Notes under the pieces: model-generated
The model's database searches: none
What the model was told of the DNA's origin: nothing
The model's input: the letters and a program-made list of their open reading frames with translations, nothing else
Translations under genes and position numbers: made by a program
Origin: Gambelia wislizenii
Lineage: Eukaryota > Chordata > Lepidosauria > Squamata > Crotaphytidae
DNA: 64,000 nt
Direction: 5' to 3'
Assembly (NCBI GenBank): GCA_030847615.1
Contig: JAUMIR010000002.1
Coordinates: 112,042,309-112,106,308 of the forward strand
Shown: one piece after another, positions 33,901-45,900 of the stretch
Numbering within the stretch: position 1 is the stretch's first letter
How the letters are laid out: each line of letters starts with the position of its first letter

Positions 33901-36900
33901 CTGTGGGTCCAGGATCCCCCTCATGTCATGCAGTGCCCCTCAATACAGGCTACTGTTCTGTGATGTTTGACACCAGGTCCCCCAGATCATCCTCCAAAGA
34001 AGATTCCTCCAACAGGGGTATGCCAACTATGGAGATATTGGAGAGGAAGATCCCAGTAAACTTGTTCATAAAGAAATGTGAAGAGCTTTACTAGGGGTCA
34101 GCTATTGTCTTGGCTCCTCTCAGCAAGTTGGATGTGGATCCTGAAGAGGAGGGGGCTTTATGTCTCAATCTTAACACTGCCCCAGGTACTGTCGTGTGAT
34201 TGCATTCCCAGACACAGTGGCCAGTAGTTTCAGAGTTAAACAGAAAACTTTATTGGCACAGTAATCCAGAAAGCATACCATACAAGGTTGTTACTCCAAA
34301 TTGAAACTTAGGAAGCAGACAATATATTAAAAGCATACTATAATCTATGAAATCTGATGAGCTTCAATACTATTAGTTATCCATCATCCCCTGACCCCCT
34401 CTTCTGATGTAACGTCCATCCCACTTTTCCCACGCTGATTGTGCAGCTCTGAGCTTATGTCTTCATTCTCATTACCAACCATTATACTCCCCTTCCATAG
34501 TTGCCACAGAACACTCATTAACAAGCACGAAGAAATGAAAACACAATTAACAGCAAGGTTAAAGGAAAACACTAAAATTGGCAGGGCAGGTCACATCCGG
34601 GACCAATCTTGACATCTGGCTCCCCAAAAGACATCTCTCCCCCTCCTTCCAACCAGGTCCAGGTTTGTCAGGTTACGTGCGATGGAACGCTCTCACCAGC
34701 TGGGGAGCTGCAACATGCTCCGCATTAACCCATTCCAGAGGCAAGTCTTTCTAGCAGATAAAGTATTGCAGATGTCCTTTATAGAGTCTAGAGCCCAATA
34801 TCTCCGATATTTCAAAATGCTGCTCCCCATCCACCATGATGGGGGATAGCTGCAGAACTGTCTGTCTCCATTGATCTGCTGCAGCTGCAGGCTTTAACAA
34901 ACTGAAATGAAACATGGGATGGATTTTACCATAAGTTTTGGTCAGTTCCAACTCTGCAGTCAACTGCATTAACTATTCTCTTAATTACAAATGGTACCAC
35001 ATATCTGGAAGCCAGCCTTTTCAAAGGCTGCTGAGTCCTCAAAAATTTAGTGGAGAGGTACACCTCTTCCCCACTTGAAAATTCCAGTTGGGACCATATT
35101 TCCAGTCAGCATACTTTTTGTAAGTCTTTTTTGCATAGTCCAAAGCTGACACAATCTCCAGCCAAGCTGAGATTGTTGCCCAATTCTGCAAAGACATGGG
35201 TCAGTCTGGATGACCTCAAGGCTGGACAATGCCCTGAGATCAGTTCCATATATAGGCTTAAAAGGCGATAGTCCTGTACATGAGTGCAATGAGTTATTAT
35301 ATGCCATCTCAGCATATGGCAACAATTCTGCCCAATTATCTTGTTGATAGTTAACATAACACCTTAGGTACTGCTCCAAAATTCAGTTCATTTGACCATC
35401 CATTTCAGGATTATGGAAAGGGCTCATCCACTGTTATACTACCAACAATTTTTTAAATGCTTTCTAAAATTGAGAGGTGAACTGGATACTCTGATCCAAC
35501 ATGATCTTTACTGGACATCCCATGCAATCTGTACACATGCTAAATGAACAATTTCGCTAAGCGCTGAACAGTAGGCAGCATTTTACATGCCACAAAATGG
35601 AAAACAGATCAACCACCACCCAAATTAAAGTCTTAGTGCTACTAATGGGAAGATCCATTATGAAGTCTATACTAATGTGGTCCTAGGGGTGTGACGGGGT
35701 TGGTAACGGCTGTAACAACCCTCGGGGCTTCTCCCCTTGACCCTTTGTCGTAGCACAAACAGGGCACCCCTGAATATACTCTGCGATGTCTTTTCTGAGC
35801 CCCAGCCAACAGTACTGGTTCATTACAGAATGTAACATTTTCACAAACCCCAAATGCCCAGCAGATTTGACATCATGACATTGTTTCAACATTTTACCCC
35901 TTAACTTATCAGGCACATAAATGTTTTGTCCCTTGCACCAAATGTCCATTTTATATTTCAACTCTCTCTGGTGGGCTTTTAACTAGTCATTGGATTTATA
36001 GGCTTCTTTCAACACCTGCTGGATGGAGGGTTCCACTTTGGGAGCCTGCCTGCCTGCTTGTGCTTGCCTGCGAGTAACCACAGCCAGCTCCAACTGTTTG
36101 GGCATAAACACCATGTCTATTGTTTCCACCTTCTGGCTGTTGTACTAAGGCAAGCATGACAAGGCATCTGCCAAGAAATTTTATCTCCCCAAGCAAGAAC
36201 ATCAGCCAAAAATCAAACTTGTAAAATAATTTTGCCCACTGAACTTGCTTGGGATTCAGTTTCCTGGCGGTCTGCAGTACCTCTAAATTTTTGTGGTCTG
36301 TCCAGAGTTCAAATGGGTGGGTGGTCCCTTCCAACAGGTGCCTCCATGTCTCCAAAGCCCGTTGGATGGCTGCAGCCTCCTTTTCCCAAATCACCCTTTC
36401 TGTATCTGAAAACCACAGTTTCCATACACCTGCTGTCCTCAGCCTGCCCTTCGATGCTTTTTAGGGCGGATTCTCCTTATTTTTCTGCTGGCTTGTTCTC
36501 GTTGACAGCCTTCAATGCTGACTTCCACCCCAAAAGCTCAACCACCAATGCTGGTTGTTTCACCATGGACATTTTCAGACACATCTTACCATGCTAGAAG
36601 CTTTCGGGAGAGCTTCAGTGCTGCCACATGTCAGGGACTCAATTTCGGACGACACCATCCCTCTGGTGAAATCATCCGTGTCACTTCCATGTAGGATTGG
36701 AGCCGGCCATGCCATATTTTATTCATGGACAACTTTCGTGAATAAAATCTGGTAAATATGGTGCGGCCGGCTCCAATCCTACAAGGAAGTGACATGGACG
36801 ATTTCGCCAGAGGGACAGCGTTGTCCGAAATGAAGTCCCAGCCGCATGGCAGCCCCGAAGCTCCCCTGAAAGCTTCTAGCGCAGTAAGATGTGTCTGAAA

Positions 36901-39900
36901 ATGTCCCATGTCCTGCTGGTTGCGATGGAGTCTTTTCCTCTAGGCAGGATGCCATCAGATGCTTCTTCTTTCTGCAGTACAGACACTTCCCACCAGTCTT
37001 CTGGGGTCCCATTTTCTTCAGCAGTTTCCCAACGCTGTTTAGCTAGCTGCACCTCATGGTGTCATATCTCTATGTTGCTGACTAGTGCTAACGACTCTCT
37101 CAGTATGCAAGGGTTGCCATGCATCAATGACCACTCCAATATCTCAGGTGACAAACCACGCCTGAACTGTTGAATCTTCATCTCCTCCATACACCCCCAC
37201 ATTTGTGTGGCCAGAGTCCGAAAAGCACTCATGTACTTGCTGACCATCTCTGACCCCTGGCATATGGTCAATAGACTATTGCAAACCTTCTTGCAATGAA
37301 ACAGGTCCTCAAACCAACCCTGGAGACTATCCATGAATGCTTGTAAGTCTCCAAGCTCTACTGCCTCCATGTTGTGAAGCTCAACCATCCATTTGGCTGC
37401 TTCCCCCTCCAGTCGGGCCGTGATGCACCTCACTGCTGCAATCTCATTCTGGAGTGTTGTATCCCTCTCCTCAAAGAAGCTTCTTGCTTGAGTCAGAAAA
37501 CAGAGCAACTTCTCAGGGTCACGGTCAAAGCTCACCACCAGCTTTTGCTCTCCCAGGTATCTTTGTGGATTCAGTCTCAATAGTTGCTCATGCAGCTGAG
37601 ATGGAACCAGTCCTGCCAGCTCGGTCTGGCTTCCTGTGTTAACCTGTGTCTCTGCGGGAATCTCCTGCTTAGGTTTTGGACTCTCTTGATCCTCCAACCA
37701 TTTATCCAACAGCAGCTGCTAAAGATCTGCTCTCAGATCTTCCAGCTCATTTTTCAGATGAAAGTTCTCTTTCTCCAGAGTTTGCACCATCATCTCAGTT
37801 CCTAGAGACTCATCACCCTCCAGCTCCACAGTTACTTTATCCCAGTGCAGCGAGTCATGGCTCATCAGGTTGAACATTGTCTAGTGTAGTGCTGCCTGGC
37901 ATGGGACTGCTCCCAGTAGTGAACTCCAGTTCACGTCTGCACCTGGATCACCTCTGCCACCCATTGTCCCAAGAAGGGCTTTATGGACCAGAGAGTTCCC
38001 CAAACCTTTCTCATCTCCACCACCAACGTTTTTCTGTTCTTCAGACAGGTTCACCATGACTAACAGCATTTAGGGAATTTTGAGCAAACTGTCATGTACT
38101 TGCATTCCCAGATGCAATGACCAACAGTTTCAGAGTTAAACAGAAAACTGTATAGGCACAGTAATCCAGAAAGCATATCATACAAGGTTGCTGTTCAGAA
38201 TTGAAACTTAGAAAGCAAACAGCATACTAAAAGCATATTATAATCTATGAAATTTGGTGGGCTTCAATACTATTGGTTACCCATCGTCCCCTGACCCCTC
38301 TTCTGAGGTAACGTCCATCCCACTTTTCCCAAGCTGATTGTGCAGCTGTAAGCTTATCTCTTCATTCCCGTTACCAACCATTACCAACCTTCCATAGTTG
38401 CCACAGAACACTTGTTACCAAGCACAAAGGAACGAAAACACAGCAAGGTTAAAGGAAGACACTAAAATTGGCAGGAACAGAATCACATCTGGGACTGACC
38501 CTGTTAGGTACCAATGAAGAGGAGGATGCTATGAAGGACTAGGGGATGGGTGAGAAATTCAATGGGTGCACACTTTTATACAAGTTCACCCAATTTGCAC
38601 CTCTTGGAACTGAACATGGACCTGAATATATTTTGTGCTTAGAAACCCATAAATGTATAAGATTATGATGTAATTTGTGCCAAAAATAAAGTCTTTGAAA
38701 AGTCAGAAATTAAGGTACCGGTATATTGTTACTAACAGAAACTGCTTAATTTCAAAGCATTGGTTGTAGTAAAGTGGGGATGAAGTTTAAAGCATCATCT
38801 CTGATCTTTTAAGAGGCTTGATGTTTTTATTGTTGCATCACCAATATCTTTTTTCAAAATGTAAGAAGATTGGGAAAACTTTGGCTCTTCAGAGTCTGGG
38901 ACTAAAACTCCTCTGATCCTTTCCAGTTGGTTAGGGCTTCTGGGAGTTGAAGTCCAAAAAATCAGAAGGGCTAGGTTTTCCCTACTCAGCTGTAAATAAT
39001 AAAATGAAGGTCTTCTAGCATAATTCACCATAATTAAATTGACAAGATTCACAAGTGAATAGAAGTTTCTTGGTTCATTTGTTTGGCCTTTCTTTAAGGC
39101 ATCATCATTTCTGACAAAATTTCTTATAGTTTTGTCATTTTAAGTTCAACAGTAGTCTTATTTCCAGCCTTAAAAACACAGGGCAAGGAAGGCCTAAGAT
39201 CTAAAAATATCAGGTTGCAACTGCTTGTTACTTGGTGATATCTACATGGTTGCCTTTCTAAAGGAGTTAAGTCAAAGAATTCACAGTTCTTGTGAATGGA
39301 TGGATGTAATTAAGTTTCACCACTCTCCAAAATTACAAACTCTGCCATCACCACCATTTTATGTATGTAAAGTCCAGCACACAGCAAATACAGCCGGACC
39401 TCCGAATCCGTGAGTTCTGCATCCACAGCTTCAACCAACCACTGCTTGAAAATATTTTTTGGGGAGGGGGGGATTCCTTGCTGTTTCCCATTGTATGCAA
39501 GGGACATCATTTTACTATGCCATTGCATAAAATGGGACTTGAGCATCCATGGATTTTGGTATCTATGGGGGGTCCTGGAACCAAACCCCAGCAGATATTG
39601 AGGGCCCACTGTAAATGATATGAAGCAGCATTTGGTATCATTATAAGAGATGGTGACAAAGTATCACTGTGGGATCAAATACTATGATGCTAGCTTATAT
39701 TTTCAGACAATACATATACTGTGTGATGAATCAATACTAAATTGGGTTTTTATTTTAATAACAGGTTGAGCAGTTGACTGAAGAGCAGAAAAATGGTGCG
39801 TAAATGTCTTACCCACCCCAATTGCATATTATTATTATTATTATTATTATTACTATTATTATAATACCAGTCCACTTATTTCACAAAGGGGCAGTTGGGC

Positions 39901-42900
39901 ACATTGTCAGTTTGAACTTGGAATGAAAGTTTTAAGTTGTCAAATGAGAGGCATTGGAAAAGTTCTGAATAAATATGCAGAATAGAATGATATTTTTATT
40001 TATGTAAAAATGTACACCCTGCTTTTCTCTTTAAACTACCGTATGTTTAAAATAGTGGTGAAATAAAAAGCCCTGAAGGTTAAAAGAGAGAGAATCAAAT
40101 GGATCTTTCTATGGAACAAATTCTGCAATTTGGGGGTCAGAACTGAAAAAGGTGTTATGTGCTGTAACTTACTATGTTTTTCAACATCATAGCAGGTTCT
40201 TCAATCAATACTGTCTTGTCAGTCTTATTTAGGAAAAATTTTAAGGTTGGAATCATAACCTGGTAATCTTTGTCAGGATGCTTATCATGCCTCCTGCTTA
40301 AGGCCAATAGATAATTTTGAGCCTTAAGTCTCCACTCCATATACAGGAATATATCATTCTAGGAGAGGAGAAGGCACAAATCTTGACAGCTAATGATCTA
40401 TGTATAAGAACCCTAAGGGCAAACATCCCTTCATTATATTTAATGTGTTATTTTTTTTTAAAAAAATCAACAAGCTGAGTATGATCCAGAATTGTTACAA
40501 TGTTGCTGTCAGTAGGGTATGGACTGTATTCAAAGTTTGAGAAAATGTTTCAGTTTCTTTTTAGTTAAGTTCGACTACTGTTTATTAAAGTACCAAAACA
40601 AACAAACAAACAAACAAACAAACACAAACCCTAAAGTTGTTACAGGTAGGAGCACTGGTAAGAACACTAGGATGGGAAGAGTTGTTTACCAGTGCAAGGG
40701 ATCACTTTGGAAGCTAGTGGTCTCTCCTTTGTTTGAAGTTTTTAAACAGAGGTTAGATGGCCATTTCTCAAGGATGCTGGCTGCGAGTTCTTGAACTGGC
40801 AGAAGTTTGGACTAGATGGCCCTTAGGGTCCCTTTCTACTCTTTGATTCAGGTATAAAGCAAGTCCTATATATATTTGATCCCCGCTCCAGGTTTGCAGT
40901 GCTGAGACATTATAGAAGCATAGAAACCCTAAACCTTGGAAAATCTTAATGCTTTTGGACAACAAGAACCAGAATCCCACAGTAAGCATGGCAATGCTGG
41001 CTGGGGAATTATGGGAACTGGTGTCCAAATTACTCTAGAGAATCTTTGGCTATTAGTTTCTGCTGCCCCAAATTCTTTCAACCATCCATAAAATTATGGA
41101 AACCAATTTTTGTTTTGTTTTGTTTAAAGCCCCTTTGAGAAACATATTCATTTAGCCTTTTGTGCTTGGCTGGTCCCAATTATAGTAGACAGACAATCAG
41201 TTTGGCATCATCTGAAGAAGAAACAGAAAGCTGCTGGATCTTTTTGGTCAATCCTGCCTGGAATCTATAGTCCGCTATAGATTAACTTTCAAGCTTTTTT
41301 ACTGTTGAAGTTAACACCATAAATTAGTGGTTTCCTTTCTCCCTCTATTCAGAATTCAAGGCTGCTTTTGATATCTTTGTCCTGGGTGCAGAGGATGGGT
41401 GTATCAGCACAAAAGAGCTGGGGAAAGTGATGAGAATGCTCGGGCAGAATCCTACCCCTGAGGAGCTACAGGAGATGATTGATGAAGTAGATGAAGATGG
41501 TGAGAGTTTTCTTCTGGTGGTTATTGATAATTTGGGAAGGATGGTTTTAATGTAGTGATACATTTTGTGTGTGAAAAGGGGAGTGTGGAGGATGAATGGG
41601 GGAGAGGAACGAGATCTCTTTACACACATTTCTACTTCTTGGTTCCTTGAACGTGTACATTCAAGCGGTGGACAAAATACTATCTGCCTGCATTGGTTGG
41701 GAGCCTGAACAGAGTTGAACTAGATCTCCTAACATACATTTCTAGCTCTTGGTTCCTTTAATGTAGAGCGAAACACTATCTGCCTGAACAGAGAGGCCTT
41801 GCTTGGGAGCTTTTTATCCACCCTTCATACCAGCTGCTCAATGCCAGAGGCAGGACAGGCCCTATCTTGGCATAGAATGAGGTTTTTGAGATGGTTGGCC
41901 CAGGGTTAAAGTAGATCTGTTGTTTTACGAAGGGCAGCAAAATGTTGGTTATTTAGTTTGTTATTCTGCTGCCAAGGATGGGAAGAGGTGTTTGTGGGAT
42001 TTTCTGATTCATGTACCAAAATAACATAAAGGTTTTGAGTACTATCCATTTGATGCTCTGCCTCAGGCCACAAAATGTCTTTAGTAGGTGCTAAAGTGAG
42101 CCACTGATAACAATTTATATAATTGTCCTTCAAATATAGATCAGATAGAAATATTTTAATAAATAAATAAAATAAATTATGGGCCTAATCCTAATCCCTT
42201 ATCAGCTGCTTCAACATCTTGCAATATTGTAAGTGGTTTTCATTTTAAAGTCTAAAAGCAATATTTTTGGGGAGTTGTTCAAGCTGACAAATAAGTTACC
42301 TTGGTTGTTTTCCTTCTTTCCCCCCACTGATAGGCAGTGGCACTGTAGATTTTGATGAGTTCTTAGTTATGATGGTCCGGTGTATGAAAGATGACAGCAA
42401 AGGAAAATCTGAAGAGGAACTTTCAGATCTCTTCAGAATGTTTGACAAGTAAGTGGCTTGAATTTTCTTAGGCCTAGAATAGGGCTGGAGCCCTCCAGAG
42501 GTCATTAAACTACAAATCCCATGATCCCTCCCCATTAGCTGTGTTGGAAAGGGTTGATGGAAGTTGCAGTTTAGCAACATCTTGCAGGCCACATATTCTC
42601 CACTTCTGGCCCAGGATGTTATCACTTTAAGCAAACATGCCTTACACATCTCTTGTACTGTGATCACTAGCAATGTATAAACAAAGAAGAAAAGTGTACT
42701 AACATTGACACTACATCTTCACTATGATAAGTGCTACCACATGGCATATAATTAGATCCAAGTAGAAAAGTGATGAGAGCCAGCGTGGCGTAGTGGTTTG
42801 AGTGTTGGACTATGGCTCTGAAGACCAGGTTTTGAAGCCCTACTCGGCCATGGAAACCCATTGGGTGACCTTAGGCAAATCACACTCTCTTGGCCTCAGA

Positions 42901-45900
42901 AGAAGGCAAAGGCAAATCCCTCTCTGAACAAATCTTGCCAAGAAAACCCCTTAGAGTTGCTATATGTCAGACGTGACTTGAAGGCACACAGAAACATCAG
43001 GAAAAGTCATACCTATAGACTCCCTATAGAATCATAGAGTTGGAAGAGACCACAAGGGCCATCTAGTCCAACCCCCTGCCATGCAGGAATACATAATCAA
43101 ATCATCGTCAAAGCCTCCTTTCTGACAAACTCCTGTTTAACATATGCATGAGCAAAAGAGATGTGAAATGTAGGTGCCCTTTTCTTATTGAACACAGGGC
43201 CTTCTATCCTTGCTACCTACTCCTTAAGGGCTCATTAATAGGTTACTATGGCAACTCTGACTCAATGTGAATTCTTTCAAACCATGGATGATAGAACAAT
43301 ATGGGTAGGACTGAGCATGAGGCCCCTTCCCATGCTGTGGTCGGGAAAGGAGATATGATATTGGGCCTGGACAGTGTGGTCTTTCTGCCAGGAGAATAGA
43401 CAGCACTGGTGGACTTAATTCCTTCCTGCACCCCCTTCAGATCTGTTGTGTTGAGGAAGCTGTGGAGAAGATTAGACAGGGGGTATGCGATGGGAGGGGG
43501 TGGAACAGAAGGGAAATTACCATTCCACGTGCTGATTTGTGTCATGAACAGAGTGGCATAGAAGGCAATGAGATCACCTTGTACTGCACTAACATATGAG
43601 CATAGTGTGCTGAGGCTTTAAAAGTCCAGTACAGTACTTCCAAATTTTAGAAAGAAAAATGGGAAGAACAAAAGGTTTAGGCACATAAGAACATTGCATC
43701 CCTTTGGTTCTTCGTGATAACTGCTTCTTTTCTGTTTTCACCAAGGCTAAGTGGGCTATGTTGATATGGAAAACTTGTTTCCACATCTAACTAATCACAT
43801 CCCTGAGAGCAAAGTAGATCCTCCTCTTTTACAGGATTCAAATGTTTTGCTTCAGAGCAATGTCAGAGCAAGAGGTGTATGTGTAATCACTTCTTAAATG
43901 TCTAAGGTAAAAATGCACTTCATCTGTATAAACAGAGGACTATGGAAATCTGTGGAGCCAGCGTAGTTTGACTCAACTAGGTTTGAGTCTTGGGCTACAA
44001 CTCTGAAGTTCAAATCCCTGCTCAGCCATGGAAACCCCCTGGGTGATCTTGGGCAAGTCACACTCTTTCAGTCTCAGAGGAAGGCAATGGCAAAGCTCCT
44101 CTGAATAACTCTTGCCAGGAAAACCCTATGGTAGAGTTGCCATAAGTCAAAGTCTGCTTCAAGGCTCATAACAACACCACAATAGGTTGTTTCTCTCTGG
44201 TGGTATTTCTTCCTACTTTCTTCAAGACACAAGGAAGTACATATCATATGATATGTACACAAGGGGGTGCATATCATATGAATTGGTAATGATACACTGA
44301 AGTCTGTGGGTGGCAGCTAAGCTAGTAATCTAGGCTTTTGTTTGTTTGTTTGTTACGTCTTTTCTGGACACCTCCTGCTGTGGTCAATGGTTCTCCTTTG
44401 GAATCTCTTTTGCAGCAACCCCCCCTCTGAACAAATTTTGCCAAGAAAACCCAGGGGTCGGATCCACGGCAACTTTTGTTGCGCAATGTATCGCATTAGC
44501 GCACTTTCGATTTTGCATCGCGGAGTTCCCATGGCAAAATTTTGGATCCTGTTTAGTTCCGCAATGTAGTTCCAATGTGATTATAATGTGAAGTATACAG
44601 TATTAAAGTGCGAATTTCTACATATCGAAATATTTCAATTCCCACAACGTCGATATTCTGCATACTTTGACAACCCTACCTCTCAATCAACGAAGTACAT
44701 CATTCGTTCTAGACGTACTTCCTTCGGGAATTCCTGCCACCCGTATTCCCATTGGTCATCTACTTCCCCCCTCTTGGGCTTCTTCTGATTGGGCATCTCG
44801 TCATCTTTTATGGTCTTTGTTCTCTTCAATGGTGCCAAGTAAATTGTTGCAGCCATGGAGGTTTTAGCTACATTCATTTCCTGCTTGTATTTGGCTATTA
44901 GAGTTATGATCTCTAATTTCCCTGTATTTCTGACGCTTCATTTTCGATTTCATGCGGCATTCTTCCGGGGTTCGGTTGTGTCCACGCTTTTGCATTTCTG
45001 CGGCTATTTTTTCGAAGACATCGATATTCCGGTAACATAGACGTAGCTGCTCCTGTACTTTCTCTTCCCCCAAAAGATCCAGTAAATAAAGAGTTTCGGC
45101 ATGACTCCAAGCTATTCCCTGCCCCCCTTCTTTGTTCTCTGAACTGACTCCATTATGAAAACGAAAGATGTTTACAGGGATGCTTCAAAGCAGAAAGGAA
45201 AGCCGGATGTGTTGCGGGTTTCTGTGGCGTCACGATAAAACACCACCCACACCCCTAATTTTAAACATCCAGAATTTAAAAATGACGGACAGTTCCCAAA
45301 TGCGATAATGCGCAAATTTGCGGCACTTTTTTAAAAAAGGCAGAAAATCAACGGTGTCATTAACTGCGCCACTTATGGGTGTTTTAGATCCCCTCCTTCC
45401 GAAAAGGGCGCTGCAGATGCGGAACACATGGGAACTATAAGAATTCTAGGCGAATTCTTTGAGGATTATTTTTGCCGTGTAAACGACCCCACAGTGATAG
45501 GTTTGCCTTAAGGTCTCTGTAAGTTGGAAATTACTTGAAGGCACACAGCAACAGTGGAAGTCTGATCAAGAGAACTACTCCTGTTCCTTTGGAAATATTT
45601 TCATAGCCATGACTGAACAGCATGATCAGAGAACATTGATATAATGGTGTGTTTGTGTATTTTTCCCCCATTCCTTTTCTTTTCTTAATATGAATGCTGC
45701 ATCTTGAGTAGGCAATATGTAAATGTAATCATTTAGCTAACACAATATGGAGTAAACTGCTTTCTGTTTTTATTAACCATAAACATCAGTATAGAATTAT
45801 GAATTGAAGACAGAAAATTTTGAATCAAATACACATATATATGCACAACACACACAACATAGTGTTTAACATAGCATAAATATTAAAGTAAGATGTTTGG

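Larger units (their letters stand above)
34190..38506 (-). mobile_element. Second Gypsy (chromovirus-like) element, internally deleted
   Basis: LTRs at 34190-34614 and 38090-38506 and a 5-bp duplication GGTAC (34185-34189, 38507-38511). On the minus strand: gag (37709-37062), a zinc knuckle near 36960, then directly RNase H (from about 36394), the integrase finger (35961-35683), integrase (35379-35047) and a broken chromodomain start (near 34780). Protease and RT are missing. LTR divergence is visibly higher than in the 18166 element, so this insertion is older. Confidence 0.88.
44425..45560 (+). mobile_element. SINE 3' half split by a Harbinger-like element
   Basis: 44425-44453 (ctctgaacaaattttgccaa) and 45491-45560 (gtgataggtttgcctt, acttgaaggcacacagcaac) are the two parts of one SINE body interrupted by the DNA element 44454-45490. 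Confidence 0.75.

Noticed and set aside
38060..38092. Self-priming site in the second Gypsy element
   Set aside because: The bases next to its 5' LTR (sense GTTTGCTCAAAA) have no complement in the LTR that I could find.
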